From contig NZ_SOCE01000002.1 of the NCBI RefSeq assembly GCF_004365175.1, positions 372,001 through 436,000 on the forward strand: 64,000 bases of DNA. The letters run 5' to 3'. This stretch comes from Kribbella voronezhensis (lineage in GTDB: Bacteria; Actinomycetota; Actinomycetes; Propionibacteriales; Kribbellaceae). Of this stretch, positions 44,531 through 52,786 are shown one piece after another. The notes under the pieces are model-generated. The model was not told the DNA's origin and did not search any database. It saw nothing but the letters and a program-made list of their open reading frames with translations. The translations under genes and the position numbers were made by a program. Numbering within the stretch: the stretch's first letter is position 1; every line of letters begins with the position of its first letter.

Positions 44531-45679
44531 TTACCAGCCGGGATAGCGGACGTGCCAGCCGGTCTGCGGGCCGTACTCGCTGTGCAACTCGCCGGTCCGG
44601 GTGAACTCGAGGGCCAGGTCGTCGGCCAGCTGCAAGATGGTGCCGCGGCCCTCCACGGCGTACACGAGCTCCGCCGGGAGAGCGGTCTCTCCGTGCAGAG
44701 CGCCGAGGACGTTGCCGCAGATCGCGCCGGTCGAATCGCTGTCGCCCGAATGCGTGACAGCCAGCGCGAGCGCGTCGAGGAACTGCTCGGGCTCGGGACA
44801 GGCCAGTGCCGCGTACACTCCGATCGCGAGCGCTTCCTCAGCGATCCAGCCGCCGCCGAGCCGCTCAACGGTGTCCGGACCAGGCGCGGTCTCGCTTGCC
44901 GCCAACTGGCGCGCACCGGCAAGCGCAGTACTGGTTTCTTCGTGGTCCTGGTGGGTGGCGAGCAGCTTCTGCGTCTCGTCGAGGGCAGCCTCGAGGTCGG
45001 CGCCCTGGCAGAGCTGGTGGACGATCGCGGCGAGCGCACCCGAGGCGAGCTGGCCGGTGGGATGACCGTGGGTGTAGCCGGCTGCCTCGGCGGCCGCGTC
45101 GAAGGCCCATTCCAGCCCGAAACCCTTTGCTGCAGGCAACAATCCGAAGGGCGCCGCGCGCATCACGCCGCCGCAGCCCTTCGAGTTGTTCACCGCCTGC
45201 GCTCCGAACTGCGGGATCCGGTCCATTCCCTTGCGGGCCTTGCCGAGCGCCGACAGGCAGGTGTTGCCGGGTGCGCGGCGGGCGTACAGCCAAAGCTCTG
45301 CCTGCAACCATCCGTCGCGCCGTCCACTGGGTGCCGGTAGCAACTGAGTGTCGAGCCAGCGGTCGTACGCGTGCTGCACGACCGCTACCGTGAACCCGAT
45401 CCCGCGATCGGTCCGTACGCCGGCGCGGATCAGCCCTTCTACCGTGAACAACGTCATCTGGGTGTCGTCCGTGACCGTCCCCGGCGGCCAATCGGCGCCC
45501 CCGGCAACGAACTCGCGCAGCCCACCTGGATGGGCGGTCACGATCTTCTGACCTTCGTCGAACTCGACCGGGCCACCCAGCGCGTCCCCGATCGCGCCGC
45601 CGAGCAAGCAGCCGCGGATCCGAGAGCGATACCCCTCGTCGCCTTGTCGCGTGATCGGGTCCTCCGCGCGCTGTGCCAT
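44531..45679 (-). CDS. ADP-ribosylglycohydrolase family protein
   Basis: A 382-residue all-helical ADP-ribosylhydrolase-like protein. The dinuclear Mg ligands are visible: GDALGG near 31-36, TDDTQM at 70-75 and HSGDSDSTGAICGN near the C-terminus. This is the DraG/ARH fold, which removes ADP-ribose from proteins or nucleic acids; the target is unknown. ATG 45679 has GGAGG five bases upstream. A longer frame from 45757 would run through a 24-bp palindrome and add residues unlike the family. Confidence 0.9.
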   Translation of the reverse strand: MAQRAEDPITRQGDEGYRSRIRGCLLGGAIGDALGGPVEFDEGQKIVTAHPGGLREFVAGGADWPPGTVTDDTQMTLFTVEGLIRAGVRTDRGIGFTVAVVQHAYDRWLDTQLLPAPSGRRDGWLQAELWLYARRAPGNTCLSALGKARKGMDRIPQFGAQAVNNSKGCGGVMRAAPFGLLPAAKGFGLEWAFDAAAEAAGYTHGHPTGQLASGALAAIVHQLCQGADLEAALDETQKLLATHQDHEETSTALAGARQLAASETAPGPDTVERLGGGWIAEEALAIGVYAALACPEPEQFLDALALAVTHSGDSDSTGAICGNVLGALHGETALPAELVYAVEGRGTILQLADDLALEFTRTGELHSEYGPQTGWHVRYPGW

Positions 45680-45719
45680 CGACGCCTCCCAGTCGTTGAG
45701 CAGTCGCACGAGGGTATCC

Positions 45720-45743
45720 GGGGGTAGTGCTAGCGCTACCCCC
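45720..45743. promoter_or_regulatory. 24-bp near-perfect palindrome in a divergent promoter
   Basis: GGGGGTAGTGCT and AGCGCTACCCCC are reverse complements except for one pair. It lies 41 bp before the ADP-ribosylglycohydrolase start and 84 bp before the small secreted protein start, so one regulator could control both. Confidence 0.55.
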
Positions 45744-45827
45744 AAGACGGGTCCCAAAGCCAGTTCTTCCGGCGCCGCCGGCTTCTAAGTTCGTAGTACA
45801 GAACAACCGGACCGCAAGGAGCACACC

Positions 45828-46034
45828 ATGAGCATCTCCCTCCGCCGCACCGCCACGCGACTGGCGGCCGCGGGCCTGGCCACGATCGCGCTCGGCGGCG
45901 CCGCGGTGGTCGGTGCCCAGGCCGCCCTGCCCTCCAGCACCCCGTGCAGCGCCAACCCGGTCAGCAAAACCCTCGACGTCCTCCTCACCGTCCGCTCCAT
46001 GAACAACGACACCACCACCTGCCCCACCCACTGA
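45828..46034 (+). CDS. Small secreted protein, family unknown
   Basis: A 68-residue product with a clear Sec signal peptide (basic SLRRTATR, hydrophobic AAAGLATIALGGAAVVG, cleavage near AQA at residues 30-32). It leaves a mature peptide of about 36 residues with two Cys (PCSANP and TTCPTH) that could form one disulfide. AAGGAG precedes ATG 45828 at good spacing. I do not recognise the family. It is divergent from the ADP-ribosylglycohydrolase gene across a palindrome. Confidence 0.7.
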   Translation: MSISLRRTATRLAAAGLATIALGGAAVVGAQAALPSSTPCSANPVSKTLDVLLTVRSMNNDTTTCPTH

Positions 46035-46154
46035 CGAAACACCCGGCGAGTACTACGCCCCACGCGGCTCCTCCATCGCCCTGCCCGGGGTCGCGGCTCC
46101 CGCATGAAGTGGGTGCTGGGTGAGACTGGGCGCGGGGCCGACGGGTGCGCGTGA

Positions 46155-46160
46155 AAGAAT
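46155..46160 (+). promoter_or_regulatory. -10-like element of aroC (leaderless)
   Basis: AAGAAT starts exactly 12 nt before ATG 46167. It departs from TANNNT at the first base only. Confidence 0.35.
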
Positions 46161-46166
46161 CGCGGC

Positions 46167-47372
46167 ATGCTGCGCTGGCTCACCGCCGGCGAGTCGCACG
46201 GACAAGCGCTCGTCGCCGTACTCGAAGGTCTTCCCGCTGGGGTCCAGGTCACCACTGATGACGTGGCCGATGCCCTGGCCCGTCGTCGTCTCGGCTACGG
46301 CCGGGGTGCCCGGATGAAGTTCGAGCGGGACGAGGTGACGTTCCTCGGCGGATTCCGGCACGGGTTGTCGCTCGGCTCGCCGGTCGCCATCCAGGTCGGC
46401 AACACCGAGTGGCCGAAGTGGGAGCAGGTGATGTCCGCCGACCCCGTCGATCCGCAGGTGCTGGCCGATCTCGCCCGCAACGCCCCGCTGACCCGGCCGC
46501 GCCCCGGTCACGCCGATCTCGCCGGCATGCAGAAGTACGGCTTCGACGAGGCCCGCCCGGTGCTCGAACGCGCCAGCGCCCGGGAGACCGCGGCCCGCGT
46601 CGCGCTCGGCGAGGTGGCGGCGCGGTTCCTGCAGCAGGCGTACGGCGTGACGATCGTGAGCCACGTCGTCGAACTGGGCACGGTCAAAGCGCCGTACGGC
46701 GTGATCCCGTCGGCGGCCGACGTCGCCCGGCTCGACGCAGACCCGGTGCGCTGCCTCGATGCGGATGCGAGCAAGGCGATGGTCGCCGAGATCGACGCCG
46801 CGCAGAAGGCCGGTGACACTCTCGGCGGTGTCGTCGAGGTCATCGTCGACGGTCTCCCGCCCGGCCTCGGCAGCTACGTGCACTGGGACCGCCGCCTCGA
46901 CTCCAAGCTGGCCGGCGCCCTGATGGGCATCCAGGCGATCAAGGGCGTCGAGCTGGGCGACGGCTTCGAGCTCGCCCGTACGCCGGGTTCGCGCGCACAC
47001 GACGAGATCGTCGCCGAAGACGGTGAGGTACGCCGTACCAGCGGTCGCTCGGGCGGCACCGAGGGCGGGATGAGCACGGGGGAGACCCTGCGGGTGCGCG
47101 CCGCGATGAAGCCGATCGCGACGGTGCCGCGCGCCTTGCGCACGATCGACACGGTCACCGGCGAAGCCGCGTCGGCCCATCACCAGCGCTCGGACGTCTG
47201 CGCCGTACCGGCCGCCGGCATCGTCGCCGAGGCGATGGTCGCGCTGGTCCTCGCGGACGTCTCGATCGAGAAGTTCGGCGGCGACTCGGTCGCGGAGTCC
47301 TCGCGCAACCACAAGTCGTACCTCGCGAGCCTGCCGGCCACGATCACCCCGCGCGAGTGGAGCGGAGAGTGA
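46167..47372 (+). CDS. aroC: Chorismate synthase
   Basis: A 401-residue FMN-dependent enzyme that turns EPSP into chorismate, the last shikimate-pathway step. Signature sequences are intact: GESHGQALVAVLEGLPAG, then ASARETAARVALG, and SGRSGGTEGGMSTGE with the C-terminal motif ESSRNHKSYL. It opens the aroC-aroK-aroB unit; aroK overlaps its stop by 4 bp. No RBS precedes ATG 46167, in keeping with a leaderless start. Confidence 0.97.
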   Translation: MLRWLTAGESHGQALVAVLEGLPAGVQVTTDDVADALARRRLGYGRGARMKFERDEVTFLGGFRHGLSLGSPVAIQVGNTEWPKWEQVMSADPVDPQVLADLARNAPLTRPRPGHADLAGMQKYGFDEARPVLERASARETAARVALGEVAARFLQQAYGVTIVSHVVELGTVKAPYGVIPSAADVARLDADPVRCLDADASKAMVAEIDAAQKAGDTLGGVVEVIVDGLPPGLGSYVHWDRRLDSKLAGALMGIQAIKGVELGDGFELARTPGSRAHDEIVAEDGEVRRTSGRSGGTEGGMSTGETLRVRAAMKPIATVPRALRTIDTVTGEAASAHHQRSDVCAVPAAGIVAEAMVALVLADVSIEKFGGDSVAESSRNHKSYLASLPATITPREWSGE

Positions 47373-47911
47373 ACTCAGCGTCCGCTTCTGCCGAGTCCGC
47401 TGCGCCCGGGAGCGGCCCGGTCGTCGTACTGGTCGGGCCGCCCGGATCCGGGAAGTCGACGATCGCGCAACTGCTCGCCGGCAAGCTCGGCCGGGCACAC
47501 CGCGACACCGACACCGACGTGGAAACCCAAGCAGGTAAGGCGATCTCGGACATCTTCGTCGACTCCGGCGAGCCGGCCTTCCGCGCGTTGGAGCGGGCCG
47601 CGATCGTGGCCGCGCTCCAGGACGACGGGGTAGTACTGTCGCTCGGCGGCGGCGCGATCCTCGACCCGGACACCCGGGCGGACCTGGCCGGACACAACGT
47701 CGTCTTCCTCAACGTGACGGTCGGCGAAGCCGCCAAGCGCGTCGGCCTCGGCGTCGCCAGGCCGCTCCTGCTCGGCAATGTTCGCACCCAGCTGCGAAAC
47801 CTCCTCGAGGCCCGCCGCCCGTACTACGAAGAGGTCGCCAAACTGACCGTGGACACGGACAACCGCACGCCGGCCGAGATCGCCGACCAAATCCTGGAGC
47901 AGCTGGGATGA
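47369..47911 (+). CDS. aroK: Shikimate kinase
   Basis: A 180-residue P-loop kinase phosphorylating shikimate. Walker A GPPGSGKST is at 23-31, the shikimate-binding Asp lies in RDTDTDVE, SLGGGAI is the conserved Gly-rich segment and RPLLLGNVRTQL contains the lid Arg. GTG 47369 overlaps the aroC stop (GTGA) with GGAG upstream; GTG 47357 is possible. The stop overlaps aroB (ATGA). Confidence 0.95.
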   Translation: MNSASASAESAAPGSGPVVVLVGPPGSGKSTIAQLLAGKLGRAHRDTDTDVETQAGKAISDIFVDSGEPAFRALERAAIVAALQDDGVVLSLGGGAILDPDTRADLAGHNVVFLNVTVGEAAKRVGLGVARPLLLGNVRTQLRNLLEARRPYYEEVAKLTVDTDNRTPAEIADQILEQLG

Positions 47912-49062
47912 CGGAGCAACACCCGACCGACGGTCCCGCAGTCGAGCGGCCGGTCGATGCTTCCGCGGACGAGCCGCGGCGCATCCGGGTCGCCGCCGCC
48001 GCGCCGTACGACGTTGTCATCGGCAACAACCTCCTCGGCGAACTGCCCGGCCTACTGGGCACCGACGTACGCCGCGTCGCCGTGATCCACCCGCGTGCCC
48101 TGCGGACCAGTGGCGACGCGATCCGCGACGACCTGACGTCGGCCGGGTTCACCGCGCACGCGATCGAGATCCCGGACGCCGAAGAGGCCAAGTCCGCGGA
48201 GGTGCTCGCCTACTGCTGGTCGGTGCTCGGTCAGGCCGGGTTCACCCGCTCGGACGCGATCGTCTCGATCGGCGGCGGTACGACGACCGACCTGGCCGGC
48301 TTCGTCGCCGCCACCTGGCTGCGCGGCGTACGAGTGGTGCACATCCCGACCACCCTGCTCGGCATGGTCGACGCGGCCGTCGGCGGCAAGACCGGGATCA
48401 ACACGGCCGAGGGCAAGAATCTGGTCGGCGCGATCTGGGAGCCGGCCGGCGTGCTGTGCGATCTGGCCGCGCTGGAAACCCTGCCCCGCAACGACTACGT
48501 GAGCGGCCTGGCCGAGGTGGTGAAGTGCGGGTTCATCGCCGATCCGACGATCCTCGACCTGGTCGAGAAGGACCCGGCCGGCGCTTCGAGTCCGGCGTAC
48601 GAGCACACCGAGGAACTGATCGCCCGCGCCATCCAGGTGAAGGCGGACACGGTCGGCGGTGATCTGCGCGAGCGGACCACCGCGCTCGGCGGAGCGATCG
48701 GGCGCGAGGCGCTGAACTACGGGCACACGCTCGGCCATGCGATCGAGCGGCTCGAACGGTACAAATGGCGGCACGGTGCGGCGATCAGCATCGGGATGGT
48801 GTTCGTCGCCGAGCTCGCCCGGGCCGCGGGGAAGCTCGACGACGCGACGGCCGACCGGCACCGCGCAGTACTGGAGTCCCTCGGCCTGCCGACGTCGTAC
48901 CGGGCCGACGCCTGGCCGCACCTGCAGGACGCGATGAAACTGGACAAGAAGACCCGGGCCGACCGGCTGCGCTTCGTCGTACTGGACGGGTTGGCCAAGC
49001 CAACCATCCTCGAAGCCCCCGACCCGAGCCTCCTCATCGCCGCCTACGCCGAGATCAGCTGA
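47908..49062 (+). CDS. aroB: 3-dehydroquinate synthase
   Basis: A 384-residue NAD- and metal-dependent enzyme converting DAHP to 3-dehydroquinate. GGGTTTDLAGFVAATWLRG, then IPTTLLGMVDAAVGGKTGIN, and the metal-site region NYGHTLGHAIE are typical of DHQS. A 25-residue N-terminal extension (DGPAVERPVDASADEPR) precedes the fold. Its ATG overlaps the aroK stop. The convergent sigma-associated gene ends 8 bp after its stop. Confidence 0.96.
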   Translation: MTEQHPTDGPAVERPVDASADEPRRIRVAAAAPYDVVIGNNLLGELPGLLGTDVRRVAVIHPRALRTSGDAIRDDLTSAGFTAHAIEIPDAEEAKSAEVLAYCWSVLGQAGFTRSDAIVSIGGGTTTDLAGFVAATWLRGVRVVHIPTTLLGMVDAAVGGKTGINTAEGKNLVGAIWEPAGVLCDLAALETLPRNDYVSGLAEVVKCGFIADPTILDLVEKDPAGASSPAYEHTEELIARAIQVKADTVGGDLRERTTALGGAIGREALNYGHTLGHAIERLERYKWRHGAAISIGMVFVAELARAAGKLDDATADRHRAVLESLGLPTSYRADAWPHLQDAMKLDKKTRADRLRFVVLDGLAKPTILEAPDPSLLIAAYAEIS

Positions 49063-49069
49063 GTTCGGT

Positions 49070-50002
49070 TCAGCCGGCGGAGGACAGCGTGGTGTAGCCG
49101 TCGCCGGAGAGGCCCTTCACGACAACTCGGCGGTCGATCACCACGGGGCCGACCAGGTTGCCGTCCTTGTCGAGCCGCCGGGTCTCGACCTGCGCCTTGT
49201 CGCCCAGCCTGAGCGTGGCGGAACTCCACGAGCGGATGTAGGCGAGACCGTCGACCACGTCGGTGGTGAACCACGGACCTGGCTTGCCCTTCATGACCAT
49301 CCGGCGCTGCACGGTGGTGACACCAGGCGCGACCGTCACCCACCGGCTGGACGGGAAACCGGTCAGGGTGCCGTCCGGTTTGCCGATGCTTCCGAGGTTG
49401 TCGCCCGTACCGCCGAGGCCGTCGGGATACTTCCGGCTGAACGTGCCGAAGTCGTAGTTGCGCCGGACGCGTCCGTCGGGGTCCTTGGTGGTGATCGTGC
49501 CGACGCAGGCATAGGTGCTGCCGCCGGAGTCCACCGCAACTGTCCAGTCCGTGCTGCGATCGGAGTCGGCGACCTTGGTCGCGTGCCGGATCTTGCCGAT
49601 CTTGGCGCCCATGCCGGGCCAGTCCAGCGGCGCGGTCTCATAGGTCTGCCCGGGGACGTCGTGCGAGCCGACCCACTTGATGCACTCGGTCGCGAACGCC
49701 TTCGCCTGGGTGGCGGTCAGCTGGCCCCGATCGACCGAGACGGTGTTCTCGGCGGCCTTCGGCTTCGTCGTCGCCGCCGAGCTGGCGCCGCCGCCCTTTC
49801 CGGCCGGGGCCGGACCTGGATCGGACTTCAGCATCGACGGCACCGTGAGCGCGCCGGTGGCGATGACGGCGATCGAGGCCGCGGCCGTGACCGGGAGCAG
49901 CCAGGCCTTGCGGCCGCGTTTCTCGTCGTGGTCGGCCAGGACGCGGTCGAGGATGACAGTCTTGTGGGGGAGCGGTCGCTCCGCGGGGATCTGCCTGGTC
50001 AT
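49070..50002 (-). CDS. Sigma-factor-linked single-pass membrane protein
   Basis: A 310-residue protein: a short basic cytoplasmic N-terminus (1-31, KRGRKAW), one TM helix (about 33-54), a Gly/Ala/Lys linker and a large extracytoplasmic domain with no recognised catalytic motif. Its ATG overlaps the ECF sigma stop (ATGA), the usual arrangement for an anti-sigma factor or sigma-controlled envelope protein. No zinc-binding anti-sigma (HxxxCxxC) motif is present. It resembles membrane proteins paired with ECF sigma factors in Kribbella-like genomes. The anti-sigma role is inference only. Confidence 0.75.
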   Translation of the reverse strand: MTRQIPAERPLPHKTVILDRVLADHDEKRGRKAWLLPVTAAASIAVIATGALTVPSMLKSDPGPAPAGKGGGASSAATTKPKAAENTVSVDRGQLTATQAKAFATECIKWVGSHDVPGQTYETAPLDWPGMGAKIGKIRHATKVADSDRSTDWTVAVDSGGSTYACVGTITTKDPDGRVRRNYDFGTFSRKYPDGLGGTGDNLGSIGKPDGTLTGFPSSRWVTVAPGVTTVQRRMVMKGKPGPWFTTDVVDGLAYIRSWSSATLRLGDKAQVETRRLDKDGNLVGPVVIDRRVVVKGLSGDGYTTLSSAG

Positions 50003-50604
50003 TCGAGGCCCTCCGTGGTGCCGAGGTCGAGGAGGCCGGCCAGGCGCGTCCGCGCCCTGGCCAGCCGGGATTTGACGGTGCCTTCCGGTACGCCGAGGGC
50101 TCTGGCCGCCTCGGCGATCGAGCACTCCGACCAGATGACGAGTTCGACGACTTCGCGCTGCTTGGCCGGGATCCGGTCGAGCAAGCGGCGGGTCTGGCTC
50201 ATCGAGCGTTCGTCGTCGACCCGGGCGGCTGCTTCGCCGGAGTGGTCGGGGACGGTGCCGGTGCGGTCGATCAGCTCGATGCGGTCGGTCAGCGCCGCCT
50301 GCCGCCGCGAGGCGCGGAGTACGTTGCCTGCTTCGTAACCGGCCATCACCAACAGCAGCGGCCGGGCGCTGGCCAGCGTCAGCCGGTCGATCTTTCCGGC
50401 CCGGGCCCGGCGCCAGAGCGCGACAAAGGTGGCCTGAACCACGTCCTCCGCGCTCGCCCACGACGACGTACGACGGAACGCGAAGTTGTAGACCGCGTCA
50501 CTGTGGCGATGAAAGAGATCGGCCAGAGCCGCCTCGTCGGCGACCCGGAGCCGTTCCCAGAGGTCTTGGTCGTCAGTGACCGCGTACCGGGGTCTGGCCG
50601 CCAT
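49999..50604 (-). CDS. ECF-type RNA polymerase sigma factor
   Basis: A 201-residue sigma-70 family protein containing only regions 2 and 4. Region 2 runs LADLFHRHSDAVYNFAFRRT to AEDVVQATFVALWRRA, and region 4 is IPAKQREVVELVIWSE plus SIAEAARALGVPEGTVKSRL. The start is uncertain: ATG 50604 (MAARPRYAV) has GGGAG eight bases upstream, while GTG 50640 and ATG 50676 are alternatives. It is translationally coupled to the downstream membrane protein. The gene is convergent with aroB and lies 76 bp downstream of helR (all minus strand). Confidence 0.9.
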   Translation of the reverse strand: MAARPRYAVTDDQDLWERLRVADEAALADLFHRHSDAVYNFAFRRTSSWASAEDVVQATFVALWRRARAGKIDRLTLASARPLLLVMAGYEAGNVLRASRRQAALTDRIELIDRTGTVPDHSGEAAARVDDERSMSQTRRLLDRIPAKQREVVELVIWSECSIAEAARALGVPEGTVKSRLARARTRLAGLLDLGTTEGLE

Positions 50605-50680
50605 CCGCCGCACTCCCGTCGTCGCTGTATGTGTGCTCACACCGGGAAGAGTCCGGCAACCATCCGCCGGTTCCATTTCC

Positions 50681-52711
50681 TCAGCCCAGTTCGGCCGGCA
50701 GCGGACGGTGGTAGAGGACGTCGAGCCGGGAAACCGCTCTCGTCAGCACAACATAGAGGCGGTTCAGCCCACGGGTTTCCGCCTCGGCGATCGCGGCCGG
50801 CTCGACGGCGATCACATGGTCGTACTCGAGCCCTTTCGCAAGGCTCGCCGGCACCAACGCCACCCGGCCGTCTCCGTCGGGCGCGACGGTCTCGATACCG
50901 TCCGCGTGGAGTGCCGCGGTGAGTTCGGCGATCGCCTCGTCGGCCGCGATGACGCCGATCGACCCCTCTTCCTTGAGAGCACCTCGTACTGCGTCGACGC
51001 AGCCGGCTGCCAGGTCGTCGGTGTGGCTCAGTGCGAGCCGCCCGTCGGTGCGGAACGATCGCGTCGCCGGGACCTTCGCCTGGAGACCTGCGAGCAGCCG
51101 GTTGGCGATGGCGACCACAGCGGCGGGGACTCGGTACCCGGTGGTCAGGGCGATCACCTCCGCTTCGGGCTTGCCGAGATGGCTGAGCTGCTGGGCCCAG
51201 TCGCCCGCTGCCCAGGGCGTCGTACCCTGCGCGAGATCGCCGAGCACGGTGATCGATCCGTGCTCGCTGCGTCGCGCGATGGCTCGGCACTGCATGGGGG
51301 AGAGGTCCTGTGCTTCGTCGATGATCACGTGGCCGTAGCTCTCGCCGCGACCCACCAGAGCGCTGACCTCGTCCAGCAGGACCAGATCCGCAGCGGTCCA
51401 GAGAGCGCTCCCTGCCTTTCTCGGCCGTTTCCAGGCGATGACCAGTTGCTCTTGTTGGCTGAGAATGCCTTCGGCCGCCGGAGCTGGATCGCTCAGAAAC
51501 TCAGCCAGAACCTCAGCTGGTTTCACGGCCGGCCAGACCTCGTCGACGGCGGGTGTCACCGCCCGCGCCATCCGGCGGAGCCAAACACCGTTGCAGTTCT
51601 GCCCACGTGCCTCGGCCTGCCGCTGCAGCGCCGCCACCAACCGCGAGATCACGCGTTCCCGCCCGATCCCGTATGCCGTCGCTTCCTCGCGAGCGTCTTC
51701 CACCATCTGCGCGAACTCGTATTGGTTGACCCGCCACCGATACGAACTGTCCGGTACGACGACGGCCTCGCGCGGCACCCGGACTCGGCCGTAGAGCGCT
51801 CTCTGAAGGATCTCGGCCATCCGCCCATCGTGTTTCACCAAGGCGGCCGCGGGCTCGTCGGCCGCTCGTACAGTGAGCTTCTCGCCGATCAGCAAGTCGT
51901 CGACGGTCGTCTGCTCGACATCCACCTCACCCAGCGTCGGCAGCACCGCCGAGATGTAGTGCAGGAAAGCCCGGTTGGGCCCGAGCACCAGCACCCCGTT
52001 GCGCTGCAACCTCGCCCGGTGCGCATACAACAGGTACGCCGCCCGATGCAGCCCGACGGCAGTCTTCCCCGTGCCCGGCGCCCCTTGCACACAGATCGAC
52101 GCCTCCAACTCAGCCCGAACCAACTCGTCCTGCTCCGGCTGAATAGTCGCCACGATGTCCCGCATAGGCCCCACCCGAGGCCGCTCGATCTCCGCCCGAA
52201 GAATCCCCCCAACCGCACCCCGCCCAACCCCAGCCACTCCAGGAACTTCAGCTGGAACGTCGGAGGATTGTCGGGAGAGTTGCTCGTCCTCGAAACCAGT
52301 GAGTGTTGCGTTCGACCACCCGTAGCGCCGGCGTACTGCGACGCCCTGCGGATCCCGAACGCCGGCCCGGTAGAACGCCGTCGACACCGGTGCCCGCCAG
52401 TCGATCACGAGCGGCGGTCGCCCGATCGCATCCGAGATGTGCCGCCGCCCCAGGTAATAGGCCTGCCCGCTGTGCTCACCAGCCGACGCACCCACGCCGT
52501 ACTCGATCCGTCCGAAGAACGGCGGACTGTCACCCTCATCCGCGAGCTCTCGGGCAAGGCTCTTCAAGTAGTAGCCAAGCCGCTCGGCCGTATACCGATC
52601 TCCCCAGGTCAGCTCGCCGACGACCACATTCTCCCGCGCACCCGCCACCATCGCCCGCAGCGCTTCGCGGCACCGCCCCGCATACGCCTGCTCTTCCTCA
52701 AGCCCCCGCAT
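50681..52711 (-). CDS. helR: HelR/HelD-type RNA polymerase-recycling ATPase
   Basis: A 676-residue UvrD-like SF1 ATPase of the HelD class: N-terminal charged helices (LEEEQAYAGRCREALRAMV), PLVIDWRAPVSTAFYRAG, Walker A GAPGTGKT at 210-217, Walker B VIIDEAQDLSPMQ and the C-terminal TRAVSRLDVLYHR. Actinobacterial HelR removes stalled or rifampicin-bound RNA polymerase and can confer rifamycin tolerance. ATG 52711 is preferred over TTG 52732. The gene diverges from a TetR gene across GGTTAAC boxes, suggesting TetR control. The HelR-versus-HelD subgroup is inferred. Confidence 0.85.
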   Translation of the reverse strand: MRGLEEEQAYAGRCREALRAMVAGARENVVVGELTWGDRYTAERLGYYLKSLARELADEGDSPPFFGRIEYGVGASAGEHSGQAYYLGRRHISDAIGRPPLVIDWRAPVSTAFYRAGVRDPQGVAVRRRYGWSNATLTGFEDEQLSRQSSDVPAEVPGVAGVGRGAVGGILRAEIERPRVGPMRDIVATIQPEQDELVRAELEASICVQGAPGTGKTAVGLHRAAYLLYAHRARLQRNGVLVLGPNRAFLHYISAVLPTLGEVDVEQTTVDDLLIGEKLTVRAADEPAAALVKHDGRMAEILQRALYGRVRVPREAVVVPDSSYRWRVNQYEFAQMVEDAREEATAYGIGRERVISRLVAALQRQAEARGQNCNGVWLRRMARAVTPAVDEVWPAVKPAEVLAEFLSDPAPAAEGILSQQEQLVIAWKRPRKAGSALWTAADLVLLDEVSALVGRGESYGHVIIDEAQDLSPMQCRAIARRSEHGSITVLGDLAQGTTPWAAGDWAQQLSHLGKPEAEVIALTTGYRVPAAVVAIANRLLAGLQAKVPATRSFRTDGRLALSHTDDLAAGCVDAVRGALKEEGSIGVIAADEAIAELTAALHADGIETVAPDGDGRVALVPASLAKGLEYDHVIAVEPAAIAEAETRGLNRLYVVLTRAVSRLDVLYHRPLPAELG

Positions 52712-52734
52712 CCACCGCGCCCTTCTTATCAAAA

Positions 52735-52767
52735 GGTTAACCGGGTTAAATCTTTGCCCAGGTTAAC
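52735..52767. promoter_or_regulatory. TetR operator candidates between helR and tetR
   Basis: The palindrome GGTTAACC (52735-52742), its near copy GGGTTAAA (52743-52750) and GGTTAAC (52761-52767) lie in the 75-bp divergent gap. The last box is directly upstream of the tetR -10 (TACCCT, 52775-52780), where a repressor would block both directions. Confidence 0.6.
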
Positions 52768-52774
52768 ATTTTGC

Positions 52775-52780
52775 TACCCT
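52775..52780 (+). promoter_or_regulatory. -10 element of tetR (leaderless)
   Basis: TACCCT starts exactly 12 nt before ATG 52787, predicting a leaderless mRNA. Confidence 0.5.
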
Positions 52781-52786
52781 CAGCGC

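Noticed and set aside
49070..50002. Classical zinc-binding anti-sigma factor
   Set aside because: Gene order fits, but no HxxxCxxC motif is present and the cytoplasmic part is only about 31 residues.
50576..52786. Long + strand open frame of several hundred codons running opposite helR and into tetR
   Set aside because: High GC makes antisense frames stay open. The minus-strand HelR product has clear ATPase motifs, while this frame is Arg/Pro/His-rich without domain sense. Only its last part, from ATG 52787, is the real TetR gene.
52712..52786. Rifamycin-associated promoter element upstream of helR
   Set aside because: I looked for a long GC-rich inverted repeat of the kind reported for rifamycin-inducible genes and saw only the GGTTAAC boxes.
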